Shown here piece after piece: positions 45,403 through 52,994 of a stretch of DNA of 64,000 nt. A model generated the notes under the pieces. The model saw nothing but the letters and a program-made list of their open reading frames with translations, was not told the origin of the DNA and did not search any database. Position 1 is the first letter of the stretch, and the number at the start of each line of letters is the position of its first letter. Origin of the DNA: Pontibacillus salipaludis (GTDB taxonomy: Bacteria > Bacillota > Bacilli > Bacillales > BH030062); NCBI RefSeq assembly GCF_014642405.1, contig NZ_BMIN01000012.1:1-64000 (forward strand), given 5' to 3'. The position numbers and the translations under genes are program-made.

Positions 45403-46326
45403 ATGAAGAAATTTCTTGTTATCATCATGGCAATGTTGTTTGTTGCTGCTGGTTGTGCTAGCTCCGGTGAGTCAAAAGCAAATGGCAACGAGGAGACAGA
45501 AAACGTGAGTAGCGAGGAAGCAACCGAGGAAACGAATGAGGAAACAAAAGAAAAAACAGAATCAGAAGAGTCAGAAGAACCAAAAGAGGACACCAAGCAA
45601 GACTCTGCTGAAGAGGTCGACTTACAGACACTACTAGAACAAGTCGAAATGACAGCTACAGTAAACCCAGAAACGGAGAAAGTGGCCTTTGACTTTAGTT
45701 TGAAGAACAATGGTGAAAAAGGTGTTAACCTTAATTTCTCTTCTGGTCAACAGTACGAGATCATCGTTAAAAATGAAAAAGGTGGAGAAGTTTACCGTTA
45801 TTCTGAAGGCAAGTCCTTTACAGAAGCAGTGGTTTCAGAAGAGATCAAACCTTCTAAAGAATTAACATTTACATCATCATGGAACTATGACCAAGCTGGT
45901 GAGCGCGTACAACCTGGTACATATAGTGCTGAGATTACGTTATTGCCAATGAAGATGAATGGTCAAACCATTGAAGCGAAGCCGTTTCAAGTACAAAAAG
46001 CCTTTGAGATTCCTTCAGAAAACCAAGCCTTCCGTAATGTGAAGGTAGAGGGAGAAAAAGGTCAATATACGGTTTCTGGTGAAGCTCGTGTGTTCGAAGG
46101 AAGCTTTATGTATAATGTCGAGGATGGACATCAAGTGTTAGTGATGGACACACCTGTACAAGTAAGTGAAGGAGCTCCAGGTTGGGGTGAATTTGAATTT
46201 AACGTCGAGATTTCTGAAGATCAACTTCCAACGAGTGGTACATTAACGCTTATGTTGTATGAGATCAGCGCTAAAGATGGGTCAGTAACGAATCAAAAAT
46301 TTGTTAAACTTGAAACATTTAAATAA
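45403..46326 (+). CDS. Lipoprotein with BsuPI (proteinase-inhibitor) and Gmad2-like domains
   Basis: A 307-residue lipoprotein. A signal peptide ends at AAGC (Cys18). An acidic linker of about 50 residues (Glu/Thr/Ser-rich) follows. Residues about 75-205 carry a BsuPI-type domain (SSGQQYEIIVKNEKGGEVYR), the fold of the B. subtilis intracellular proteinase inhibitor Ipi. Residues about 205-305 resemble a Gmad2 immunoglobulin-like domain (VSGEARVFEGSFMYNVEDG). B. subtilis ipi occupies this place after yitT but is a short cytoplasmic protein. Here the protein is exported and enlarged. ATG 45403 is preferred over the GTG at 45394, which abuts AAAGGGAA. Confidence 0.8.
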   Translation: MKKFLVIIMAMLFVAAGCASSGESKANGNEETENVSSEEATEETNEETKEKTESEESEEPKEDTKQDSAEEVDLQTLLEQVEMTATVNPETEKVAFDFSLKNNGEKGVNLNFSSGQQYEIIVKNEKGGEVYRYSEGKSFTEAVVSEEIKPSKELTFTSSWNYDQAGERVQPGTYSAEITLLPMKMNGQTIEAKPFQVQKAFEIPSENQAFRNVKVEGEKGQYTVSGEARVFEGSFMYNVEDGHQVLVMDTPVQVSEGAPGWGEFEFNVEISEDQLPTSGTLTLMLYEISAKDGSVTNQKFVKLETFK

Positions 46327-46335
46327 TCTATACTT

Positions 46336-46369
46336 AAAAAAGGCTGTCCCGTTAAGGGACAGCCTTTTT
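46336..46369. terminator. Bidirectional terminator
   Basis: AAAAAAGGCTGTCCC pairs with GGGACAGCCTTTTT between two convergent genes. Confidence 0.9.
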
Positions 46370-46394
46370 CGTATTTCATCATGCAGGATAAGAT

Positions 46395-46658
46395 TTAATA
46401 CCCATGGTTTTCAATTGTATCAATGACTTGTTGTTTAAGTTCATCCCATGATGCATCATTTTTCTTGTTCACTGTGATAAAGTTTTGGAATCCAAATACG
46501 TTATCAACACCATTTAGTGACATTAGGTCATTTAGAATACTGTGGTCACTCGTTTGACCAGGCATAACCGATACACTTCCATTTCCTTCGAAGATCATTC
46601 GGTCACTGTCAAATTTAATCGCATTTGGGTTAGGGGTTTCTTTTGCCTGTACAGTCAT
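46395..46658 (-). CDS. NifU/Nfu N-terminal-domain protein
   Basis: An 87-residue protein consisting of one Nfu N-terminal domain: AKETPNPNAIKFDSDRMI at the start is the hallmark, and VFGFQNFITVNKKNDASWDEL closes it. The cysteine-bearing NifU C-terminal domain is absent, so by itself it should not carry an Fe-S cluster. Stand-alone forms exist in Bacilli and are thought to assist Fe-S protein maturation (inference). The ATG at 46658 has GGAGGT seven bases upstream. The open frame to 46742 lacks a ribosome site. Confidence 0.85.
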   Translation of the reverse strand: MTVQAKETPNPNAIKFDSDRMIFEGNGSVSVMPGQTSDHSILNDLMSLNGVDNVFGFQNFITVNKKNDASWDELKQQVIDTIENHGY

Positions 46659-46894
46659 AAGGAATACCTCCTCTTGTATAGTATCCATACTCATATTAGC
46701 ACGAAACATTCTGTTCGCACAAAAGGAAGACCTATTCGTCATGGAACGCTCACAACTATCGTGAAAATATAGGGGAGGGTTTTGCTACAATAAAGGTAGT
46801 TGAATAGGCTGTCTGAACCGATTGTTTGAAGTGGAAAGGGTATATTTCTCATATAATGAACGTATTCAATTAATAGAGAAATGGGTGGATAGAA

Positions 46895-47329
46895 ATGATT
46901 AAGAAGGGACTATGGCTCGGGACGGCAACGGGATTTATTTTAGGTTTTGTGTTATGGATCTTTGAGTATGCTACAGGAAAGAACGTGTATACATTACTTT
47001 TAAATGTGGATTTTATACCAATTATGGGGGACATTGATTGGCCAATTTATATGGAGTGGTTCTTTCATCTGATCATTGCCTGGTCGATCGCTATTGTCTA
47101 TTTAGCTTGGATCAAGTATCAAACGGATGGAAGAGCTACTTCTAGATGGGCAACAGCTTTAGTGTTAACCGCTTTGGCAGCGTTAACGTATTTTCCCCTT
47201 ACAGATCTTGCGATTAAAGAAACGCCAGCCTTTGATGATTTGACTGCTATATCTTATTGGTTAGTCGGACATCTTGCTTTTGGAGTATCACTTGTTAAAC
47301 TAGATGAGTGGACAAAACGAAAAAAGTAG
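46895..47329 (+). CDS. Unrecognised small membrane protein
   Basis: A 144-residue protein with four predicted membrane helices (about residues 5-25, 48-75, 85-105, 118-135) and a short basic tail (KRKK). The N-terminal GLWLGTATGFILGFVLWIFEY and PIYMEWFFHLIIAW look like a small conserved membrane family, but I cannot name it with certainty. The start has AATGGGTGGATAG upstream, a modest ribosome site. Eight bases separate it from the VC0807-like gene, so the two are likely one operon. Confidence 0.65.
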   Translation: MIKKGLWLGTATGFILGFVLWIFEYATGKNVYTLLLNVDFIPIMGDIDWPIYMEWFFHLIIAWSIAIVYLAWIKYQTDGRATSRWATALVLTALAALTYFPLTDLAIKETPAFDDLTAISYWLVGHLAFGVSLVKLDEWTKRKK

Positions 47330-47336
47330 GTGCAAG

Positions 47337-47978
47337 ATGAATCAAAAAAATATAGTGGTATGGGATTTGATTTGTTATATCGTATTCCCCCTTGTCGTTT
47401 GGAACTTTATACGTGATGACATTGGAGACTACTATGCGATGCTCTTGTCTTCAGTTCCAGGGATTGTTTACACCTTTATTCGATTTAAAGCGGTGAAGAA
47501 GGTTCAGTTCTTTGGGATTTTCATGCTGGCTAATTTGGTAGTGGGAACGTTATTCGATGTATTAGCCGGTTCAGCCATACAGCTCTTATGGAATCGGGTA
47601 TATTTTGCTTTATTAGGGGGCGGAATTTTCTTAGGGAGTATGCTGATCCGAAAGCCAATAGCTCTTTATTTGATGTTAGATGTTATGGAAATGCAGGGGC
47701 AGAACCGAAAAGCTTTAAAAGCGAAATTTATGAAGAAGAAAGTGTTCTTAGTGTTTCAGCTAATCACGTTTGTTTTTGTCTTTCGTGAGCTCGTTTTCGC
47801 TGGATGGAAGGCTTGGCTAGTTATGCAATATGGTGTCGAAGCTTTTGATCAAGCACTTATATTACGACAAGTGATGAGTTGGGTATTAACAGGAGTGACC
47901 GTAATCGGCTACGTATATGTCTTTAAGCTCCTTCAGATGACACCACCCACCAATGACACCACAAAATACTCCACCTAA
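47337..47978 (+). CDS. VC0807-type membrane protein
   Basis: A 213-residue protein with about six hydrophobic segments. WDLICYIVFPLVVWNF at the start and PGIVYTFIRFKAVKK resemble the 'VC0807 family', a widespread membrane family of unknown function that shares a fold with some septation proteins. The ATG at 47337 follows GTAGGTGCAAG; the open frame to 47304 overlaps the preceding gene and has no site. It is followed by a cluster of dispersed palindromes and a terminator. Confidence 0.7.
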   Translation: MNQKNIVVWDLICYIVFPLVVWNFIRDDIGDYYAMLLSSVPGIVYTFIRFKAVKKVQFFGIFMLANLVVGTLFDVLAGSAIQLLWNRVYFALLGGGIFLGSMLIRKPIALYLMLDVMEMQGQNRKALKAKFMKKKVFLVFQLITFVFVFRELVFAGWKAWLVMQYGVEAFDQALILRQVMSWVLTGVTVIGYVYVFKLLQMTPPTNDTTKYST

Positions 47979-47982
47979 AAAG

Positions 47983-48078
47983 GAGCGTGCCAGACACGCT
48001 TCTGTGCTTTAGTGAATTGCAGGGTGTCTGGCACGCATCTTTTCTTTAGAGCGCTGAAGGGTGTCTGGCACTCTGTAA
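47983..48078. repeat. GTGCCAGACACGC repeat cluster downstream of 47978
   Basis: Three cores in a row: AGCGTGCCAGACACGCT, AGGGTGTCTGGCACGC and AGGGTGTCTGGCACTC. The first two are inverted relative to each other, joined by TTCTGTGCTTTAGTGAATTGC. Confidence 0.65.
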
Positions 48079-48092
48079 TACTTCTCCGCGTT

Positions 48093-48131
48093 AAAGAGCC
48101 TGCCTTCTGATTAGAGGGCAGGCTCTTTTTG
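48093..48131. terminator. Terminator between the VC0807-like and DUF3813 genes
   Basis: AAAGAGCCTGCC pairs with GGCAGGCTCTTT and has TTTTT on the plus strand. It probably serves both convergent genes. Confidence 0.85.
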
Positions 48132-48138
48132 AGCTGTG

Positions 48139-48336
48139 TTATTTTAATCCTTGGTGACGCTCGATTTCTGATTCGAGCTGCTGAAGCTGAGCTTGTTCTT
48201 CTTGGGAAGCGTTAGCGCGAGCTGAGTTAATACAGTTCTTCGCTGTTTGGATGTTTTTCTCCTTCGCTTCACCATTGCGGTTAGTGATGTTATTTACGGC
48301 ACTTTTTGCTTGCTGGAATAAGTTATTCTGCATCAT
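48139..48336 (-). CDS. DUF3813 family protein (YizC-like)
   Basis: A 65-residue, helical, Gln/Asn-rich protein without membrane segments: NNLFQQAKSAVNNI at the start, then SQEEQAQLQQLESEIERHQG. The pattern and the position beside yitU match DUF3813, called YizC in B. subtilis. Function unknown. Its ATG overlaps the stop of the 49-residue gene upstream (TAATG), and its ribosome site GGGAGGT is within that gene. Confidence 0.72.
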   Translation of the reverse strand: MMQNNLFQQAKSAVNNITNRNGEAKEKNIQTAKNCINSARANASQEEQAQLQQLESEIERHQGLK

Positions 48337-48485
48337 TAAAGACCTCCCACAGAGTTATGATCGTCTTCTTCACTGTCGCGTTCTACATCGGCAAATGTTT
48401 GTCGATATGGAAAACGCTCATCGTGCTTTTTAACAGAATCTTTTCCTTGCTGAACAAATCGTTTCGATTTACTTTTTTTGCTCAC
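48336..48485 (-). CDS. Unrecognised 49-residue protein coupled to the DUF3813 gene
   Basis: A short gene starting at GTG 48485: the protein runs MSKKSKSKRFVQQGKDSVKK and ends EEDDHNSVGGL. The GTG is preceded by GAGGTGATGAAAG and the TAA overlaps the next ATG. Ribosome site, stop-start overlap and a charged, non-random composition make it a likely real gene. The N-terminus is strongly basic and the C-terminus acidic. It lies just downstream of the yitU terminator, so it needs its own promoter. I do not recognise the family. Confidence 0.68.
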   Translation of the reverse strand: MSKKSKSKRFVQQGKDSVKKHDERFPYRQTFADVERDSEEDDHNSVGGL

Positions 48486-48506
48486 CTTTCATCACCTCGC
48501 GGATTA

Positions 48507-48544
48507 AAAAAGCTCGAACACAACGTGTTGCTGTGTTCAAGCTT
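48507..48544 (-). terminator. Terminator of yitU
   Basis: On the minus strand AAGCTTGAACACA pairs with TGTGTTCGAGCTT and is followed by TTTTT. Confidence 0.88.
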
Positions 48545-48594
48545 AGTATGAGCAAATGCCTTCTGTACATGTATTGAAAAATTTGGAGAAATCC

Positions 48595-49404
48595 TTATTT
48601 TAAATTCAAATAGTGTTCTAAAAAGACCGCAACGCCATCTTGCTCATTTGAACTTGTGACCTCATTAGAGACGTCCTTAAGTTCGCTTAAGGCGTTATCC
48701 ATGGCTACCCCAACTCCAGCATATTCAAGCATTTCTAAATCGTTATCCTCATCTCCAAACGCAATTATGCGCTCTTTAGGGACGTGATAATAGTGAGCAA
48801 TCTTATTGAGACCTACAGCCTTATTTAGTCCTGCACGTACGATTTCAATAACATGCCAAGGCGCTCCCCATTTGCGATGTTCAATCATCGTAGCATGCTT
48901 TTCGTCGAGGTGATCCCGAATGTGTTTAACCTGTTCCACACTTGGATGAATCAGTATAGAGGTAGGATCTTCTTTTAAATGATTCTTAATGCTTCCGATT
49001 GTGATAGGTGTATCTGTTGTATGGAAGATATCCAAAATTTCCTGATCATATTGATCCAAGTACACTTCATCTCGTACTTCAGCAAGAATATTTCGAACCC
49101 CAACCTCATGACACGTATGTATAATTTCCCGAGCCGTTCGAATGGACATTGGCGAATGAATCGAGTCCCAATTATGGTTTAAGGGATGGTGAATTAAGGC
49201 ACCGTTAAAGTTCACCATTGGTGTGTCGAGTTCCATCTCATGATAATAATTAATACTGGCTCTGTGTGGACGTCCTGTTGCAATACACACGACATGACCT
49301 GCATCTCGAGCTTTTTGGATCGCTTGTTTGTTTCGTTCACTAATTGTCTTCTGATCGCTTAGCAGTGTTCCGTCTAAGTCTAGAGCGATTAAATGTTTTT
49401 CCAT
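48595..49404 (-). CDS. yitU: HAD-superfamily (Cof-type) phosphatase YitU
   Basis: A 269-residue Cof-subfamily HAD hydrolase. Motif I is LDLDGTLL (nucleophile Asp), motif II ATGR, the motif III Lys lies in RAGLNKAVGL, and motif IV is AFGDEDNDLEML. A C2-type cap domain lies between about residues 85 and 185. B. subtilis YitU and relatives act on riboflavin-pathway or sugar phosphates; the substrate here is not determined. ATG 49404 has GAGGTGG upstream; in-frame GTGs at 49416 and 49413 overlap that site. yitV is divergent. Confidence 0.87.
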   Translation of the reverse strand: MEKHLIALDLDGTLLSDQKTISERNKQAIQKARDAGHVVCIATGRPHRASINYYHEMELDTPMVNFNGALIHHPLNHNWDSIHSPMSIRTAREIIHTCHEVGVRNILAEVRDEVYLDQYDQEILDIFHTTDTPITIGSIKNHLKEDPTSILIHPSVEQVKHIRDHLDEKHATMIEHRKWGAPWHVIEIVRAGLNKAVGLNKIAHYYHVPKERIIAFGDEDNDLEMLEYAGVGVAMDNALSELKDVSNEVTSSNEQDGVAVFLEHYLNLK

Positions 49405-49584
49405 TGCTTTCACCACCTCATCCTGAATTTAAGTGTATATCTTGATTCTACCATCTGTAAAGAACTATAGGGGCCGTTTTTCTTTTCAATCAAAAAGGAA
49501 AGTGTTACGATAAACCATATAAATTAGTAAAATACGGAAAGAAATGCTATACATATTTTATGCACAAAGGAAGGGAAATACATC

Positions 49585-50349
49585 GTGATTGGCATATACA
49601 GAAAGAAATTTGAACACATACCCGCATTAGTCGTTGTTGATTCTGAGAAAGAAAACAAGCCATTACCTGTCGTAACCTATATTCATGGCATTACGAGTCG
49701 GAAAGAACAGAACCTATCCTTCGCGTACTTCTTAGCTGAAAAAGGCTTCCGCGTTGTACTTCCGGACTGTATGCTACATGGAGAGCGAGAAGAAGGGTTG
49801 AGCAATCAACAAATCAAGTATCGTTTATGGGAAGTGGTGGCAGAAAACCTTAAAGAACTTCCTCTTATTAAAGAAACACTTGATCAAGAAGGGCTACTTC
49901 TCGATGGACGCTTTGGTTTAGCTGGTACAAGTATGGGAGGCATCACAACAAGTGCTGCCCTTACTCAGTACGATTGGATTAAGGTGGCTGCAGTATTGAT
50001 GGGTTCTCCACAGCCTGTTCGATTTGCAGAAGAGCAAGTGGCAACGTTAAAAGAAATGAATATAGACTTACCATTCTCTGAGGAAGACCAACATAAGCTA
50101 ATAAGGGATCTCGCTTCTATTGACTTAAGCAAACAAGTTGATAAGTTATTTGGTCGTCCTTTATTCTTCTGGCACGGAGAAGAAGATAACGTTGTTCCAT
50201 TTGACCATTCCTATAGTTTTTATAACAACGCGATTGCTCATTATAAGAATCCAGAAAACATTCGTTTTCGTAGGGAAATGGGCCGCGATCATAAAGTTTC
50301 TATTTATGCCATTACAGAAGCCGTGAATTGGTTCGACATGCATCTGTAA
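49585..50349 (+). CDS. yitV: Alpha/beta hydrolase YitV
   Basis: A 254-residue serine hydrolase of the alpha/beta fold. The oxyanion region is YIHGITSRKEQN, the nucleophile Ser lies in the elbow GTSMGG, the Asp in HGEEDNVVPF, and the His in GRDHKVS. It resembles prolyl-oligopeptidase-like esterases. The natural substrate is unknown. GTG start with AAGGAAGGG about nine bases upstream. The order yitU-yitV-yitW is that of B. subtilis. yitW follows after 72 bp. Confidence 0.87.
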   Translation: MIGIYRKKFEHIPALVVVDSEKENKPLPVVTYIHGITSRKEQNLSFAYFLAEKGFRVVLPDCMLHGEREEGLSNQQIKYRLWEVVAENLKELPLIKETLDQEGLLLDGRFGLAGTSMGGITTSAALTQYDWIKVAAVLMGSPQPVRFAEEQVATLKEMNIDLPFSEEDQHKLIRDLASIDLSKQVDKLFGRPLFFWHGEEDNVVPFDHSYSFYNNAIAHYKNPENIRFRREMGRDHKVSIYAITEAVNWFDMHL

Positions 50350-50421
50350 ACGGTCCTGTTTCAAAATGGTTAGTTTTTCGTTATAATAAGAATAGATTAG
50401 ATGAAAGGGGAACGAGTATTC

Positions 50422-50733
50422 ATGGATCAGACTTTGCACGATAACATGATGGGTGCACTTGAGAATGTAATTGACCCCGAGCTTGGCATTGATATTGTCA
50501 ACCTTGGCTTGATATATGGCGTTGATATTGACGACGAAGGCGTTGGACAAGTTACGATGACACTAACAGCTATGGGGTGCCCGCTTGCTGGAACAATTGA
50601 AGCTGACGTTAAACGCGTATTAGCAGACCTTCCAGAACTTAAAGACGTAAACGTTAATATTGTATGGAGTCCACCGTGGACGAAAGATAAAATGTCCCGC
50701 TACGCGAAAATCGCGCTAGGCATTCCAGATTGA
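50422..50733 (+). CDS. yitW: MIP18/DUF59 Fe-S assembly protein (YitW)
   Basis: A 103-residue DUF59 (SufT/MIP18) protein. It shows VIDPELGIDIVNLGLIY near the start and TAMGCPLAG with the conserved Cys. WSPPWTKDKMS closes the domain. These proteins help mature Fe-S proteins, and the separate Nfu_N gene 4 kb upstream fits the same theme. The ATG at 50422 follows AAAGGGGAACGAG; the upstream ATG at 50401 is directly before that site and is rejected. A strong terminator follows. Confidence 0.88.
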   Translation: MDQTLHDNMMGALENVIDPELGIDIVNLGLIYGVDIDDEGVGQVTMTLTAMGCPLAGTIEADVKRVLADLPELKDVNVNIVWSPPWTKDKMSRYAKIALGIPD

Positions 50734-50746
50734 TTTTTAAACAAGA

Positions 50747-50784
50747 AGAACCTTCTGCCATCGAAGCAGAAGGTTCTTTTTTTT
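50747..50784 (+). terminator. Terminator of yitW
   Basis: AGAACCTTCTGC pairs with GCAGAAGGTTCT and is followed by eight T. Confidence 0.92.
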
Positions 50785-50788
50785 ATGG

Positions 50789-50837
50789 TTCAGTCCAGTC
50801 TATACGTTGCTAAACGGGCGCATGCGCTTTTGATGGT
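50789..50837. repeat. Dispersed 49-bp repeat, copy 2
   Basis: GGTTCAGTCCAGTCTATACGTTGCT to CGCTTTTGATG, matching 16234-16282 at about 43 of 49 positions. Here it directly follows the yitW terminator. The rest of the gap to 50969 shows only the ribosome site of the MoaD-like gene. Confidence 0.65.
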
Positions 50838-50969
50838 TTACGTGTTGGAACAAAGTGGTACATAGAATTGTAAGTTACCCTTTCACTTAAAGGTGATGGG
50901 AAATACACAATTAAAGCCATTCAATAAAAATAAGTGGAGAATCAATCTCCCTTTTAAGGAGGACTCATC

Positions 50970-51197
50970 ATGGTAAAAGTATTACTATTCGCTCAATTCC
51001 AAGAAGCGGCAGGTCGTGAAAGTGTAGAGATTGAAGCAGGTGGGCAAACGGTGTCTCACGTAAAATCCACATTAAAAGAAAACTACAACGTGCTTGATTT
51101 GGATCACGCACAAGTAACGGTAAATGATGAATACAAAGACATGGATACACAACTTAGCGACGGTGACACGGTCGCATTCATCCCGCCACAATCGTAA
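50970..51197 (+). CDS. MoaD/ThiS-like protein lacking the C-terminal Gly-Gly
   Basis: A 75-residue ubiquitin-fold protein of the MoaD/ThiS family: KVLLFAQFQEAAGRESVEIE at the start and SDGDTVAFIPPQS at the end. MoaD and ThiS normally end in Gly-Gly, which is adenylated and thiocarboxylated. Here the chain stops after IPPQS, where MoaD reads IPPVSGG-like. It cannot act as a standard sulfur carrier. No other moa, moe or thi gene is nearby. TAAGGAGGACTCATC sets the start and a terminator follows, so it is expressed alone. Confidence 0.78.
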   Translation: MVKVLLFAQFQEAAGRESVEIEAGGQTVSHVKSTLKENYNVLDLDHAQVTVNDEYKDMDTQLSDGDTVAFIPPQS

Positions 51198-51202
51198 GTG
51201 TA

Positions 51203-51238
51203 AAAAAGTCTCCCTCTAAAACTAGAGGGAGACTTTTT
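51203..51238 (+). terminator. Terminator of the MoaD-like gene
   Basis: AAAAAGTCTCCCTCT pairs with AGAGGGAGACTTTTT. Confidence 0.92.
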
Positions 51239-51246
51239 AATATGAA

Positions 51247-51280
51247 TAAAAAGGGTGAACCCCTAATGGAGTTCACCCTC
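51247..51280 (-). terminator. Terminator of the 47-residue membrane protein gene
   Basis: On the minus strand GGGTGAACTCC pairs with GGGGTTCACCC and is followed by TTTTTATT. Confidence 0.82.
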
Positions 51281-51302
51281 GTTGTGTATATTCGTTGTAA
51301 TG

Positions 51303-51446
51303 TTAAGGTTTTCGCCCTTTAATTAATCGATAGATCAGTACAACCAGAGCGACAACTAACAGAATATGAATGATACCGCCTGCGATTTCGAATAAGAAAC
51401 CAAATAACCAAAGTATTAGCAAGATTACTAAGATCGTCCAGAGCAT
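51303..51446 (-). CDS. Lmo0937-like small membrane protein
   Basis: A 47-residue protein with two hydrophobic segments: MLWTILVILLILWLFGFLFE and HILLVVALVVLIYRLIKG. This matches the 'lmo0937 family' of tiny membrane proteins common in Firmicutes. They are often stress-induced, but the function is unknown. AAGGAGGGATGACAC precedes the ATG at 51446. It is flanked by a terminator on its 3' side and faces the MoaD-like gene. Confidence 0.75.
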   Translation of the reverse strand: MLWTILVILLILWLFGFLFEIAGGIIHILLVVALVVLIYRLIKGRKP

Positions 51447-51579
51447 GTGTCATCCCTCCTTTTGATTGTAATTTGCCCTGAAATCCTATATTTCAAACGC
51501 TTAACCACAGTTTCAATTGGGTTGTAAGGTGAGAACATGTTACGTATCATGAACGGTAAACAGTGAAGGAGGGAGTTTT

Positions 51580-52872
51580 ATGAAGAAGGGACGAGTCATT
51601 GTCATAGGTGGAGGTCCAGCTGGGATCGAAGCTGCCCTTACCGCAAGTTCTCGCTTTGAAGAAGTTTATCTTGTATCAGAACAGCCAGCTGGTGCTTGGA
51701 AAATGAACGATGCTGCGGTGTGGCAATCCCTATTAGGAAAGACTAGAGATGTAACTCCTCAAGAGTTAAATGCTTATGCACAGTCTGTACATACGAAGTG
51801 GATGTCGGAGCAAATCGATCTCTTACAGCATTCAGGTGTTCGAACGAAGCTAGGCAAGGTGGCGTTCCTTTCACCCTATAAGATCAATATAGAGAACGGG
51901 GAAAAGAGTGAAACCATTGAAGGGGATTATTTCATCATAGCTGTTGGATCTCGTCCAGCTTTTCCACAATCCCTTCATCCATACGGAGACAAACTGATGT
52001 CTTTTCATTCGATGCATCAATTGAAAAGATGGCCAGAATCAATCGTTGTCATAGGTGATGGACCGATTGGGTTTGAAGCGGTTAATGTATTCAGCTTGGC
52101 TCAAGTAAAGGTGGATTGGATTGTGCCAGAAGATGGACCAAACGCGAGGATCTTTGAAGAAGATCTCTCTGACTACTTATTGAGCCATTATGAAAAGAGG
52201 GGCGTCCATATTTATCGAGGACCGGTTGCAACAGGCGTTAAGGAAGAGAGAGGCCGAATACACATCTCAAGAGAAGATGGCTCCCATGTTACAGCTCAAT
52301 GTGCTTATATCGTCCCATCCTTCCTCTCTAATCTAGATCGGTTGACATTAGCCAATGCAGAGGTGGACGAACATTCTATAGATGGATCAACAGGCCAAAC
52401 CAATCAAAGTCATATCTATGTTGTTGGGGATGCGGATCTAAGTGTAGCGGCTGTTTATGCACAAGCTAAAGCAAGGCAGGCAGTATTACATATTGATGGA
52501 AAACAAGAAGCACCTCTATTATTGGAAGATTTACCGTTGTCTTTTCATCAATGGCCAGAAGTAGCGAGTATTGGATTAAGTAAGTCGGAAAGCTCTAAGT
52601 TAAAGGTGCGAACTTTTTCCATAAAAAGCCGAAATTACGTCCATATGATTGAAGGAGGGAGCGACGGTTGGATTAAAGTTGTCTACAATGAGCAGGGAAT
52701 CCTATTTGGAGCTTCTGCAGTTGGAGAAGGGGCTAAAGATATTATTTCCATGCTAGCCATTCCCGTCAAGCTGAAGCAGTCGGTAAGCAATTTGCAATCA
52801 CTATTCGCGGCTCATCCTTCTCAGAATGAAATGGCCGCTCATATTATACGAACCATTGCGGATGAGGTATAA
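51580..52872 (+). CDS. FAD/NAD(P)-dependent oxidoreductase lacking the redox disulfide
   Basis: A 430-residue flavoprotein with the fold of class I pyridine-nucleotide disulfide reductases (lipoamide dehydrogenase group). FAD binding is shown by VIVIGGGPAGIEAAL and YVVGDAD, NAD(P) binding by VVIGDGPIGFEAVNVF, and the dimerisation domain by the C-terminal AAHPSQNEM with the conserved His. The active-site segment, usually GGTCLNVGCIPSK, reads AGAWKMNDAAVWQSLLGK here, so both redox cysteines are missing. It may be an NAD(P)H oxidase, transhydrogenase or quinone reductase; this is unknown. AAGGAGGGAG precedes the ATG. Confidence 0.8.
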   Translation: MKKGRVIVIGGGPAGIEAALTASSRFEEVYLVSEQPAGAWKMNDAAVWQSLLGKTRDVTPQELNAYAQSVHTKWMSEQIDLLQHSGVRTKLGKVAFLSPYKINIENGEKSETIEGDYFIIAVGSRPAFPQSLHPYGDKLMSFHSMHQLKRWPESIVVIGDGPIGFEAVNVFSLAQVKVDWIVPEDGPNARIFEEDLSDYLLSHYEKRGVHIYRGPVATGVKEERGRIHISREDGSHVTAQCAYIVPSFLSNLDRLTLANAEVDEHSIDGSTGQTNQSHIYVVGDADLSVAAVYAQAKARQAVLHIDGKQEAPLLLEDLPLSFHQWPEVASIGLSKSESSKLKVRTFSIKSRNYVHMIEGGSDGWIKVVYNEQGILFGASAVGEGAKDIISMLAIPVKLKQSVSNLQSLFAAHPSQNEMAAHIIRTIADEV

Positions 52873-52892
52873 ATGGTTGAAATATAACAAAT

Positions 52893-52994
52893 GAAAAAGA
52901 GACCGTCTCACACTTGAGACGGTCTCTTTTTCTCGGGGTCATTGGATTCCGTTAGGGGGGTAACGGAAAATGATAATCATTATCATTGAGAATT
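52893..52994 (-). ncRNA. Candidate Fur-controlled C-rich small RNA
   Basis: No ORF lies between the two convergent genes here, yet a strong minus-strand promoter (TTGACG-17-TATACT) points into the gap and a minus-strand terminator closes it about 100 bases later. The RNA would contain, in order: a Fur-box-derived AU hairpin; a perfect 8-bp hairpin TTCCGTTA/TAACGGAA (52968-52947) with a CCCCCC loop; a single-stranded GACCCCGAG; and the terminator stem. C-rich single-stranded stretches that pair with ribosome sites are the hallmark of Fur-regulated FsrA of B. subtilis, so an iron-sparing sRNA is inferred. Start and end are approximate. Confidence 0.62.
52899..52931. terminator. Bidirectional terminator (oxidoreductase gene and sRNA)
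   Basis: AGAGACCGTCTCA pairs with TGAGACGGTCTCT. TTTTTCT follows on the plus strand and TTTTTCATTT on the minus strand. Confidence 0.9.

Noticed and set aside
45222-45710. 162-codon Ser-rich frame antisense to the BsuPI lipoprotein
   Set aside because: It is the mirror of the Glu/Ser-rich linker codons and lacks a start context.
46659-46742. N-terminal extension of the Nfu_N protein
   Set aside because: The extension lacks a ribosome site, while the ATG at 46658 has an ideal one and matches the family start.
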